The notes under the pieces were generated by a model, which saw only the letters and a list, made by a program, of their open reading frames with translations, did no database searches and was not told the DNA's origin. Both the position numbers and the translations under genes were made by a program. From Desmodus rotundus (lineage: Eukaryota; Chordata; Mammalia; Chiroptera; Phyllostomidae): a stretch of DNA of 64,000 nucleotides. Positions 10,486-20,092 of the stretch are shown one piece after another; within the stretch, counting starts at the first letter, position 1; every line of letters begins with the position of its first letter. Location: assembly GCF_022682495.2 (NCBI RefSeq), contig NC_071396.1, forward strand, positions 55,176,022 to 55,240,021, given 5' to 3'.

Positions 10486-12330
10486 AAATTTTATTTATTT
10501 CTCTTCCTGAGTTCCACCTAAGACCACAAAGAAATTTTAGGAAGCTGTTCTGTCCAAGTGTCATAAAATAATCTATGTCTGTGAAAGTTGGACAACTGTT
10601 ATTTGTTCAATGGTAGAGGTCATCAAGTTTCATCATGTAAATGGAGTGACTATGCCCTGATTTTGTTGCCTGATGTATCTCAATCTCCTTTGGTCCCTGA
10701 ATGCTTCTTAGATACAACCTACTCCTCACTGGTCTCCCGACCAGATCACACGCATCCAGTCCGAACTGTCCTTCTTCTCTCTGTGTTCATCACACTCCAC
10801 TCATCCTTCACAGTCGTATTGCATGTTACTCTCTTCCAGCACTTACTCAAACATATCCTTCCCTCATTTTTATTCCTCAGCCATTTTATTTATAGAGTTT
10901 ATACCTGACTTTCTCCTGAGAGGTCTGCAGAGCCCTGTATTCATAAGTATTGCCACGTTATATAATTCCTCCCATAAAGTTCAGTGGAGAATAAATGACA
11001 AATTTAAGTGACCTGGTAAGACCCTAATAATTCTATAAATACTGGATTAAAGTAATATGTGATACTATTAAGATAAATTCTAGCTGGATACCCAGCTAAA
11101 GCAGCTTCATCTACTGACTTATTTACCTGCCCGTTCACTCATATTATTATAATAATATAGAGCAGTTTTTTTTTTCAAACTGAGGGTTACAAACTATCAG
11201 TAGTGTCATAAAGCCAAGTAAGTGGTTCCCAATCAGCATTAAAAAAAATAAATAGGAGAAAGGATTTGAAAATGAAGATCTACAGTAAAGTTAAGTATTG
11301 TATTATTGAAGTTTCTTTCATTTGTGTGTTTATCAGAGTGTGAACAAAAGTTGTGTTTTTACATAGGTTGTGGATAAAGAAAGTTTCAAAGACAGTTACT
11401 TAAAGCATGTGGCACATTCCTGTCATATATCCAAACCCATAAAGGAATCTGACATGTTGCTTCTTAAATTATCCAACATTTCTACATTCTGTATAGATCC
11501 AGCATTTTATTAGACTGCTCTGCTTTCTCCTCACATTTGTCACAACCACTGCTGTTGGATTGCTCTTAAGATATAATTTTTTTATCCTTTAATGTGGGTC
11601 ATGAGCATTAGGGCCATGATGAGACACAGGTGCTGAGATGTCAGCACTGCTTGCTGACTAGGTTAGGGACCTGTTTCTCTTCTCATACCATCCCTAGTCT
11701 GAGCAATTCAGTCCATGCTTAGGCAAAATAATAAATTACCCTGGTTTGTGGATGTTCAGTGTTTGGTAATATTTGCAACCACTAATATAGAATTTCCCGA
11801 GATGTCTTGTGGAACTGGTCAAATTATATTATGTCTGCATGACTGGCAAGTGAACCCGTTCAGGGCAAGAGGCAATGTCCTCTCTATATTTGTGTCTTTA
11901 GCCCTGACGTGCTCTGGCTCATAATTAGAAATACCCTTTCTGCACATTTCAGCTATATAGCCTACATACCATGATTGTTTAAAGGATGTTTTAAAAATTA
12001 TCATTAGCAATCAGTGGCAATCAGTGTCTAAAAAATTACAAAACTGATTCAGAAAAGCTGAAATTAGGAGACCGCTTCATAGCATCCTCTGTCTGTGTGA
12101 TTCCATTGCCCTCTATCAAATCTTTCTTCTTCCCACATCTTTCAGTCTTGGCAAAACAAGAAGAAATGGCCTCTAAAATATCTCCTTTAGTAAATTGGTG
12201 TCCTGGCATGACACATCAGAGCCTTTGAGGAATAAGCTATATGGAGAGGGAAGGAGGAAAAGGCAGTCTTATCATCAGTTAGTTGCCACATTTTAGGGCA
12301 TGCTTATGTCTTAGGGTTGGAGACACAAAA
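10486..12330. other. Unique sequence, no gene seen; weak L2-like words near 11845-11925
   Basis: No supported gene. The frame at 10588-10908 has no recognisable domain and no splice or start context. 'ttcagggcaagaggcaatgt' near 11860 is like a decayed L2 3' end, but too short to call. Confidence 0.5.
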
Positions 12331-12334
12331 GTGT

Positions 12335-12542
12335 GGTCATTGAGAACTGGGACTGGGGTGTCAGACAGACCTGGGCTTGGATCCTGACTGATTCAGCCCC
12401 TTCCAACTGTGTGAGCCCTGGGACAATTGCTGTAACTACACTGAAGGGTTCTTGCATGGGTGAAATCTAATACAGCATGTAAATTGTTCAGCATATTTAC
12501 TGACACATAGTAAATGCTCAATGTAAGTACTATTATTTTGTT
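12335..12542 (+). repeat. MIR SINE relic
   Basis: The sense MIR order is present: 'gtgtcagacagacctgggct', 'ccaactgtgtgagccctggg', a degraded core, then 'agtaaatgctcaatgtaagt'. Ancient tRNA-derived SINE. Confidence 0.75.
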
Positions 12543-12544
12543 TT

Positions 12545-13247
12545 AGTTACTATTATTACTGTACAATGAATTTAACAGTGACCCTAGCAGATTTAATCAT
12601 CAAGCCAGCCTCAGAAGACCCATATGAAGACCCAATGTATAAGTATTTATAAGTATTAACATTTCTAATGTGTCCTTTTATATTTGATAGTATTTTATGT
12701 TTTGGGGATGAGTCTACCAGAGTACACAAAAGAGACTCAGAAGAAGAATTCCACTGAATGGGGAACTCCTCAAAAAGAAGGGAGACAAGAAGAAAAAACC
12801 CACAGGAAAATTAGCAAAGGTCACAATAATCACCCTGAAAGAATTGGTATCATTTTCAAGTATTTAACTTGCTGCAAGCAAACATCTTCTTTATGGTAAA
12901 AAAAAAAAAAATTTATGGGAGAGTTGTAAAATAGAAAAGAGAAGCCAGTTAGCTTCATTTCACCTAAAACAAGGTAAAATGTAGAAACACAAATTGGGTT
13001 GGTTTTCCATCCCAATAGTTTAAGATCTTTTTTCTCCCATTGTAATGGACTACAATATTTTTGCTAATCCTGGAAAAGTTAAGAGTATATTTTAATGTAC
13101 TGATTCAGCCCTTAGTGAGTAAGTGAGTTGTAGAAGCAATCTCTACAGTGCTCTCATTGCCTAGGCCTTAGAATTACTTTCTAAAGAGGGAGAGGAGGAG
13201 GGGAGCTGCATCTTGCCTGCCAGGCACTGAGGGAGGAGGAGCTTTGC
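12545..13247. other. Unique sequence, no gene seen
   Basis: No gene. There is a poly(A) run at about 12898-12911. The right end forms the left flank of L1-A. Confidence 0.5.
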
Positions 13248-13259
13248 ATACTAGCTCAC
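13248..13259. repeat. L1-A target-site duplication, left copy
   Basis: ATACTAGCTCAC here is repeated exactly at 20081-20092. The 12-base perfect duplication brackets the element and indicates fairly recent L1 endonuclease-type insertion. Confidence 0.92.
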
Positions 13260-13269
13260 AGGAGCCGGG

Positions 13270-13280
13270 AAGATGGCGGC
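13270..13280 (+). promoter_or_regulatory. YY1-like motif at L1-A 5' end
   Basis: AAGATGGCGGC lies 10 bases into the element. An AAGATGG core at the same place in human L1 binds YY1 and fixes the start of transcription. The L1-C copy keeps it at 46066-46075; the L1-B copy starts just inside it. Confidence 0.6.
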
Positions 13281-13730
13281 AAGATAGGTGGGAGCCGAGT
13301 CCACGTCCCCTCAACACCAGTGAAATACCTAGCTGATCTGAGGAGCAGAGCGAACAGCCAACAGTATTCCAGCATGTATGAAGATCGGAGACCAAAGATA
13401 GAGGACATTGAAAGATCAGACGGTAAGAAGAGTGCTAAAGGACAATAAGGTCCCTGGGACCCGCTAGGGGCCCAGGGCCACTGAAGCCCCCACCCGGGCA
13501 CAGGGTCTGCTGCAGGATTCTTGGGAGAGAGCCAGGCTGAGCTGTGAGCAGCCAGGTGCTTGTTTGGACCAGGGGGGGGGCTTGAATAGGAAGAATTTCT
13601 TGAAAAGAAAAAGAAAATAGAGGCACCTAGTAGCTAGTTAGAGAACTCTCCGCAGCAGCCTCAGCCTCTGGCACCCCTCCCCCTCAGCCCCTGGACTGTG
13701 AACTCGGAAAAGCAGCCCCGGTGCTCACCT

Positions 13731-14100
13731 GAAGCCTGGCTGGCATGCACTCAAATTAGCAGACTAGGGGCCCACAACTGAAACTCCGGGTCAGCGCGAG
13801 CCCTGATAAGTGGCCCGGCTGCCTGGGCGCCAGAACCAAAGTGCCCCAGTAGGTGTGTACCCCAATCAGTGGCCTGGGGCCCACACCTGAAACCCCGGGT
13901 GGGCGGACGCCCTGAGAAGCGCCCTGCTGCCTGGGCGCACAGACAAAAAGCTCCTGGGTGGGTGCGCAAACGGATCAGTGGCTGGCTGCCCCCACTCACA
14001 GACCCAAAGTGGTGGATCGGCAACCAACCAAAGTCCAAAGCAGAGACGGGCCACACAAACCAATCAACGGCCTGGCTGCCTGCAGGCAACCACAGCCAAA
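13731..14100 (+). repeat. Imperfect tandem units (~55 bp) in L1-A 5' UTR
   Basis: About five to six GC-rich units follow each other, each with a version of 'cctgaaaccccgggtgggcg', then 'gatcagtggc', then 'ctgcctgggcgcacagac'. Approximate unit starts are 13731, 13779, 13834, 13888 and 13943. The copies at 29298-29460 (about three units) and 46529-46750 hold different numbers. The unit number appears variable, as with promoter monomers of rodent L1. Confidence 0.65.
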
Positions 14101-14549
14101 AGCACGGGTTCTGAAAAACTCCTACATAGCCCCTGCGCACAGAACTCTGCAGGGCCTACTGGCTGTCTAGGAGGAAGGCAGAACGCCCAGCAGAGGGGAG
14201 CTGCAGGGCTAGCAGAGACTGCATTCCCCAGAAAGACTCGACCCAGTAGGGGGCTGAACTACCCCATAGCAGCACCGAGAGCCCCTAGCATCTAAGACAG
14301 CAAAGAGCAAGAAGGTGGAATGTGAGTTGCCCCTAATAGGTGCAACACAAGGACAGCACAGCTGGTGAACTAAAGGCCTAGTGGGGAGCAGAATGACCCG
14401 GAGGAAGTAGACTGAAGGCTGAACAACAGTGAAGAGTGTGGCTCAGGAAGAGAGAAAAGTGAAACCAATCATTCCAACGACCCCCTCCCGTTCCACAGAC
14501 AGGACGACCAGCAGAACTAACCTGACTGGTTTAAACCCAGCAGAAGACC

Positions 14550-14835
14550 TTCTTTTTTTTTTTTTCTTTCCTCCTTTCCCCCTGAATTCCTTCTTCCTTT
14601 CTGTCCTTCTTTCTTTCTTTATTCCTTCTTCCTTCCATCCTTTACCTTTTTTATTCATTCTTCCTGCCTTTTATTTATTCTGTTGTTTTAATTTTTGTTA
14701 AAATTCCTTCTTATCTTGCCTCTGATCTTTCTGTATTCCTACTCCCTTCCTCCCTTTCCTTTTCTATTCCCTGTTTCCCTCCATCCCTTCTTCTTTCTTT
14801 TTTTTTCTCCCCATTCCTCTTTTTCCCACAGGTGA
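14550..14835 (+). promoter_or_regulatory. Long pyrimidine tract ending in CAG|GTGAGA (splice-like)
   Basis: About 270 bases of almost pure C/T run into TTTTCCCACAG at 14821-14831, directly followed by GTGAGA at 14832. This is a strong 3' splice-site signature joined with no gap to a strong 5' splice-site signature. L1-B has CAG|ATGAGA (30159-30166) and L1-C has AAG|GTGAGA (47507-47515), so the arrangement is ancestral and partly eroded. Whether it is used is unknown. Confidence 0.5.
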
Positions 14836-15039
14836 GACAAGAAAACCTGGAGTGCTGAAAAGACCAGAGTTACACCGTGTTACACCCATAAACGTCAGCT
14901 CAAGACCAGTGAGCACAGGAGATTAAGGAGACAGCACCACTGAATCCCATTGGCATTCTACCATAGAAGTCCATAAACCCAGGGAGTCAGAATAGATCAT
15001 TTTAAGAAGCAGAGGATAACAAGAAGAGTCTCACAAACA

Positions 15040-15972
15040 ATGGGAAGACAAAGAAACAACTCCCAAATGAAAGGAAAGGAGGAAGCCTCAGAAAGAATGC
15101 TAAATGAAATAGAGGCAAGTCAACTATCAGATACTGAGTTTAAAGCAATGGTCATGAGGAAGCTCACTGAGCTCTCTGAGCTCAAAGAGAACTACCAGAA
15201 ACTACAGGGAAACTACAATGAACTCACTGCAAACTATATCAACATGAAAAAGGACATAGAAACTATCAACAAGGGCCAAGAGGAAATGAAGAATACAATT
15301 TCTGAATTCAAGAACACAGTAGAAGGAATGAAAAGCAGACTTGATAAAGCAGAGGATCAGATCAGTGAGCTGGAGTGCAAAGTAGAAAAAAACACCCAGA
15401 AAGAGCAAGAAAAGGAAAAGAGGCTCAGAAAGAATGAAGAGGCAAAAAGGGAAATGCAGGACAACATGAAACGTAACAATATCCGTATAATAGGAATACC
15501 AGAAGGAGAAGAAGAAGAGCAAGGGATAGAAAACCTGTTTGAAAAAGTAATGATGGAAAATTTCCCTAATCTGATGAGAGAAAAAGTCACCCAAATCCAG
15601 GAAACACAGAGAGTCCCAAGCAAGAGGAACCCAAAGAGACCCACTGCAAGACACATCATAATTAAAATGGCAAATTTCCAAGACAAGGAGAGGATCTTAA
15701 AGGCAGCAAGAGAGAAAAAGGAAGTAACATACAAGGGAGCCCCAATAAGGTTAGCAACTGATTTCTCAATGGAAATGCTCCAAGCCAGAAGAGAATGGCA
15801 ACAAATATTCCAAGTCATGAGAACCAGAGGCCTGCAATGAAGACTACCAAACCCAGCAAGGCTCTCAATCAAGATACAAGGCCAAATAAAGAGTTTCACA
15901 GACAAAAGAAGTCTAAAAGAATACACTTCCACCAAACCAGCTCTGCAAGAGATGCTAAAGGGACTGCTTTAA
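15040..15972 (+). pseudogene. L1-A ORF1p, truncated by a stop
   Basis: L1 ORF1p is a trimeric coiled-coil RNA-binding chaperone of the L1 ribonucleoprotein. ATG 15040 opens GRQRNNSQMKGKEEASERM. Residues about 45-140 are heptad-rich helix (coiled coil). Residues about 145-235 are RRM-like, with NNIRIIGIPEGEEEEQ and ENLFEKVMMENFPNL. The C-terminal domain follows with RHIIIKM, ERILKAAREK and YKGAPIRLATDFS. A TGA at 15838-15840 stops it after 266 residues. The frame continues without shift to the family stop TAA at 15970-15972, which would give 310 residues. It thus lacks the end of the C-terminal domain needed for RNA binding. ORF2 starts 52 bases after the family stop. Confidence 0.92.
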
Positions 15973-16024
15973 GGAAAGGAAGGAAAAGAGAAAGAGAGAG
16001 GAACACAGGTAGGAAAAACTGGCA

Positions 16025-19000
16025 ATGAATAACTACTTATCGATAATAACCTTAAACGTAAAGGGATTAAATGCTCCAATCAAAAGACATAGAATAGCTA
16101 AATGGATAAGAAAACATGACCCACACATACGCTGCCTACAAGAGACCCATCTCAGTACAAAAGACAGACACACACTGAAAGTGAAGGGCTGGAAACAACT
16201 TTTCCAAGCAAATGGACAGGAAAAAAAAGCAGGGGTAGCATCACTTGTATCAGACAAAATAGACTTCAAAGGAAGGGCCATAAAGAGAGACCCAGAAGGT
16301 CACTTCATAATACTCAAAGGAAGAATCCACCAAGAAGACATAAATATTGTAAATATATATGCACCCAACATAGGAGCACACAAATACATAAAGAAAATCT
16401 TGGAGGACTTCAAGAAAGATATTGACAGCAGCACAATTATAGTAAGGGGACTTTAACACCCCACTGTCAAAATGGACAGGTCTTCCAAACAAAATATCAA
16501 CAAAGATATTGTGTCACTTAACAATACCCTAGATGAAACGGTCTCAACTGATATATAGAGAGCTTTTCATCCCAAAGAAGCCAAATACACATTCTTTTCA
16601 AGTGTCCATGGAACATTTTCAAAGATAGACCACATGATAGAACACAAAGCAAGCCTCAACAAATTCAAGAAAATTGAAATCATATCAAGCAATTGACTGA
16701 CCACAAGGGACTGAAACTAGAAACCAACCCCAAAGGAAAAAAACCCAAACACTGAAAATCATGGAGATTGAATAGCATGCTATTAAACAATGAATGGGTC
16801 AAGAACAAGATTAGGGAAGAAATCAAAAGCTTTCTGGAAACAAATGAAAATGAAGTCACAACAACCCAAAACCTATGGGACACAGCAAAGGCAGTCCTCA
16901 GAGGGAAGTTCATAGCAATACAGCCCTACCTAAAAAGATAGAAACATTTCAAACAAACAACCTAACTCTAGGTCTACAAGAACTCGAGGAACAACAACAA
17001 AGACAGCCCAGAGCAAGCAGAAGGAAGGAAATAACCAAGATCACAGCAGAGTTAAATGACATAGAGAATAAAAGCAGAATTCTAAGGATCAATGATTCCA
17101 GGAGCTGGTTCTTTCAAAAGATAAACAACATCGACAAGCCTTTAAGTAGGCTCATCAAGAAGAAAAGAGAGAGGATCCAAATAAACACAATTAGAAATGA
17201 AAGAGGAGAGATTACAACTGATACCACTGAAATACAAAGGATTGTAAGAAATTACTATGAAAAACTGTATGCCAAGAAATTTGAAAACCTAGGTGAAATG
17301 GACACATTTTTAGAAAAATATAATCTTCCAAAACTGAATGAAGAAGCAGAAAACCTGAACAGACCAATAACAGCAGACAAAATTGAAGCAGTCATCAGAA
17401 AACTTCCAACACACAAAAGCCCTGGATCACATGGTTTCACAGGTGAATTCTACAAAGCATTTAAGGAAGAGTTAACCCCTATCCTTCACAGACTATTCGA
17501 AAAAATCCCAACTGATGGAAGACTCCCAAACTCTTTATATGAAGCCAGCATCATCCTAATCCCCAAACCAGATAAAGACACAACGAAGAAAGAAAACTTC
17601 AGGCCATTATCGCTAATGAACATAGATGCTAAAATTCTCAACAAAATATTGGCAAACCGCATCCAGCAATATATTAAAAAGATCATCCAGCATGACCAAG
17701 TGGGATTCATCCCAGGGATGCAAGGATGGTACAATATTCGAAAATCAATAAACATAATACATCACACCAACAACAGCAAAGACAAAAATCACATGATCTT
17801 ATCAATATATGCAGAAAAAGCATTTGATAAGATACAGCACCCATTTATGATAAAAACACTCAGCAAAGTGGGAATAAAGGGAGCATTCCTCAACATAATA
17901 AAGGTCATATTTGAGAGACCTACAGCCAACACCATACTCAATGGACAAAAACTTAGAGCTTTCCCACTAAGATCAGGAACAAGACAAGGATGCCCTCTCT
18001 CACCACTCCTATTCAACACAGTATTGGAAGTCGTAGCCACAGCAATCAGACAAGAAAAAGAAGTAAGAGGCATCCAAATTGGAAAGGAGAAAATGAAACT
18101 GTCACTGTTTGCAGATGACATGATAGTGTACATGGAAAATCTTATAGACTCCACCAAAAAACTACTTGACCTAATAAATGAATTTGGCAAAATAGCTGGA
18201 TACAAAGTCAATACTCAGAAATCAAATGCATTTCTGTACAACAACAATGAAACTGCAGAAACAGAAATCAGGAAAAAAATCCTATTTGATAGAGCAACAA
18301 GAAAAATAAAGTACCTAGGAATAAACCTAACCAAGGAGTTAAAGGACCTGTACTCAGAAAACTACACAACAGTGAAGAAAGAAATTAAGGAAGACACAAA
18401 CAAATGGAAGCATATACCATGCTCATGGATTGGAAGAATTAACATCATCAAAATGGCCATACTACCCAAAGCGATTTATAGATTCAATGCAATCCCTATT
18501 AGAGTACCCATGACATAGTTCACAGATATAGAACAAACATTTCAGAAATTCATATGGAACCATAAACGACCCCAAATAGCTGCAGCAATTTTGAGAAAGA
18601 ATAACAAGGCAGGAGGGATCACAATACCTGATATCAAACTGTATTACAAGACCACTGTAATCAAAACAGCCTGGTACTGGCATAAAAACAGGCACATAGA
18701 CCAATGGAACAGAACAGAGAGCCCAGAAATAACCTCAAGTCTCTACAGTGAATTAATAGTTGACAAAGGAGGCAGGAACATAAAATGGAGCAAAAACAGC
18801 CTCTTCAACAAATGCTGTTGGGAGATCTGGACAGCTACGTGCAAAAAAATGAAACTCGATCACCAACTTATGCCATACACAAAAATAACTCAAGATGGAT
18901 AAAAGGCTTAAATATAAGTTGTAACACCATAAAAGTCCTAGAGGAAAACATTGGCAGGAGAATCTCAGACATTCCACGCAGCAACATCCTCACAGACCTG

Positions 19001-19834
19001 TCCCCTAAAGCAAGGGTCATAAAGGAAAGAATAAACAAATGGGACCTCATCAAAATAAAAAGCTTCTGCATGGCTAAAGAAAACAGCACCAAATTCCAAA
19101 GAGAACCAACAGTATGGGAAAACCTATTTGCCAATGATACCTCAGACAAGGGCCTGATCTCCAAAATATATAAAGAACTCACATGACTCCACTCCAGGAA
19201 GACAAACAACCCAATTAAAAAATGGGCAAAGGACTTGAACAGACACTTCTCCAAGGAAGACATACAGAGGGCCCAGAGACATATGAAAAGATGCTCAGCA
19301 TCACTAGCCATCAGAGAGATGCAAATTAAAACCACAATGAGGTACCATCTCACACCAGTCAGAGTGGCCAACATAAACAAATCCACAAACTAATGTTGGA
19401 GAGGATGCAGAGAAAAGGGAACCCTAGTGCACTGTTGGTGGGAATGCAGACTGGTGAGGCCACTGTGGAAAACAATGTGGAATTTTCTCAGAAATCTAAA
19501 AATGGAACTGCCCTTTGACCCAGCATTTCCGCTGCTGGGATTATACCCTAAGAACCCTGAAACACCAATCCAAAATAACCTGTGCACCCCAATGTTCATA
19601 GCAGCACAATTTACAATAGCCAAGTACTGGAAGCAACCTAAGTGCCCATAAGCAAATGAGTGGATCCAAAAGCTATGGTATATTTACACAATGGAATTCT
19701 ACACAGTAGAGAGAAAGAAGGAGCTTATACCTTTTGCAACAGCATGGATGGAACTGGAGAGCATTATGCTAAGTGAAATAAGCCAGATGGTGAGGGACAA
19801 ATACCATATGATCTCACCTTTAACTGGAACATAA
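16025..19834 (+). pseudogene. L1-A ORF2p (endonuclease + reverse transcriptase), inactivated
   Basis: ORF2p nicks target DNA and reverse-transcribes L1 RNA at the nick. The endonuclease starts at ATG 16025 (MNNYLSIITLNVKGLNAPIK; QETH; YAPN). A one-base insertion at 16444-16445 turns GDFN into RGL-stop. TAG follows at 16556-16558, and a one-base loss near 16691-16695 destroys the SDH motif. TGA is also present at about 16752-16754, and a one-base loss near 16931 shifts frame. The RT domain (about 17100-18518) keeps FADD (18108-18119). However, motif A reads IYAEKAF, with TAT at 17808-17810 in place of the catalytic Asp codon, and PGPDGF is PGSHGF. TAG at 18516-18518, a shift near 18890 and TGA near 19185 follow. 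The Cys-rich end (CWRGC...HCWWEC) and the terminal SPLTGT stop (19832-19834) remain. Confidence 0.93.
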
Positions 19835-20080
19835 TCAATAGAAGAAAAAAGCAAACAAAATATAACCAGATACATTGAAGTTAAGAACAATCTAACAATA
19901 GCTGGGGGAGGGGGGCAGTGGGAAGACGGGATTACAGGAACTACTATAAAGGACACATGGACAAAATCAAGAGGGAGGGTGGAGGTGGGGGTGAGAGGTA
20001 GGTTCAGCTGGGTTCGGGTGGTGGGCGATCGGGAGAAAAGGCATACAACTGTAATTGAATAACAATAAAAATTAAAAAAA
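19835..20080 (+). other. L1-A 3' UTR with G-rich tract and tail
   Basis: A G-rich purine tract (about 19903-20038) has several GGGG runs, and G-quadruplex formation is plausible as in other L1 3' UTRs. It is followed by ACAACTGTAATTGAATAAC, AATAAA and a short A-rich tail ending at 20080. Confidence 0.85.
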
Positions 20081-20092
20081 ATACTAGCTCAC
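20081..20092. repeat. L1-A target-site duplication, right copy
   Basis: ATACTAGCTCAC, identical to 13248-13259. Confidence 0.92.

Larger units (their letters stand above)
13260..20080 (+). mobile_element. L1-A: near-full-length LINE-1, coding-dead and mosaic
   Basis: A 6.8-kb LINE-1 with 5' UTR (13260-15039), ORF1 (15040-15972), ORF2 (16025-19834), a G-rich 3' UTR and an A-rich tail (about 20071-20080). An exact 12-base target-site duplication flanks it. Both ORFs carry stops and frameshifts. Compared by eye with the copies at 28822 and 46055, its 5' part up to about 17.03 kb matches the 46055 copy, including shared endonuclease lesions. Its 3' part from about 17.1 kb matches the 28822 copy, including a shared loss of the catalytic Asp of the reverse transcriptase. 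Only other active L1s could supply the proteins for a copy like this. Confidence 0.95.

Noticed and set aside
15202..15935. Long minus-strand frames opposite L1 ORF1 (also at 47876-48492 and 30948-31614)
   Set aside because: They are shadows of the purine-rich ORF1 coding strand and recur in every copy only because ORF1 does.
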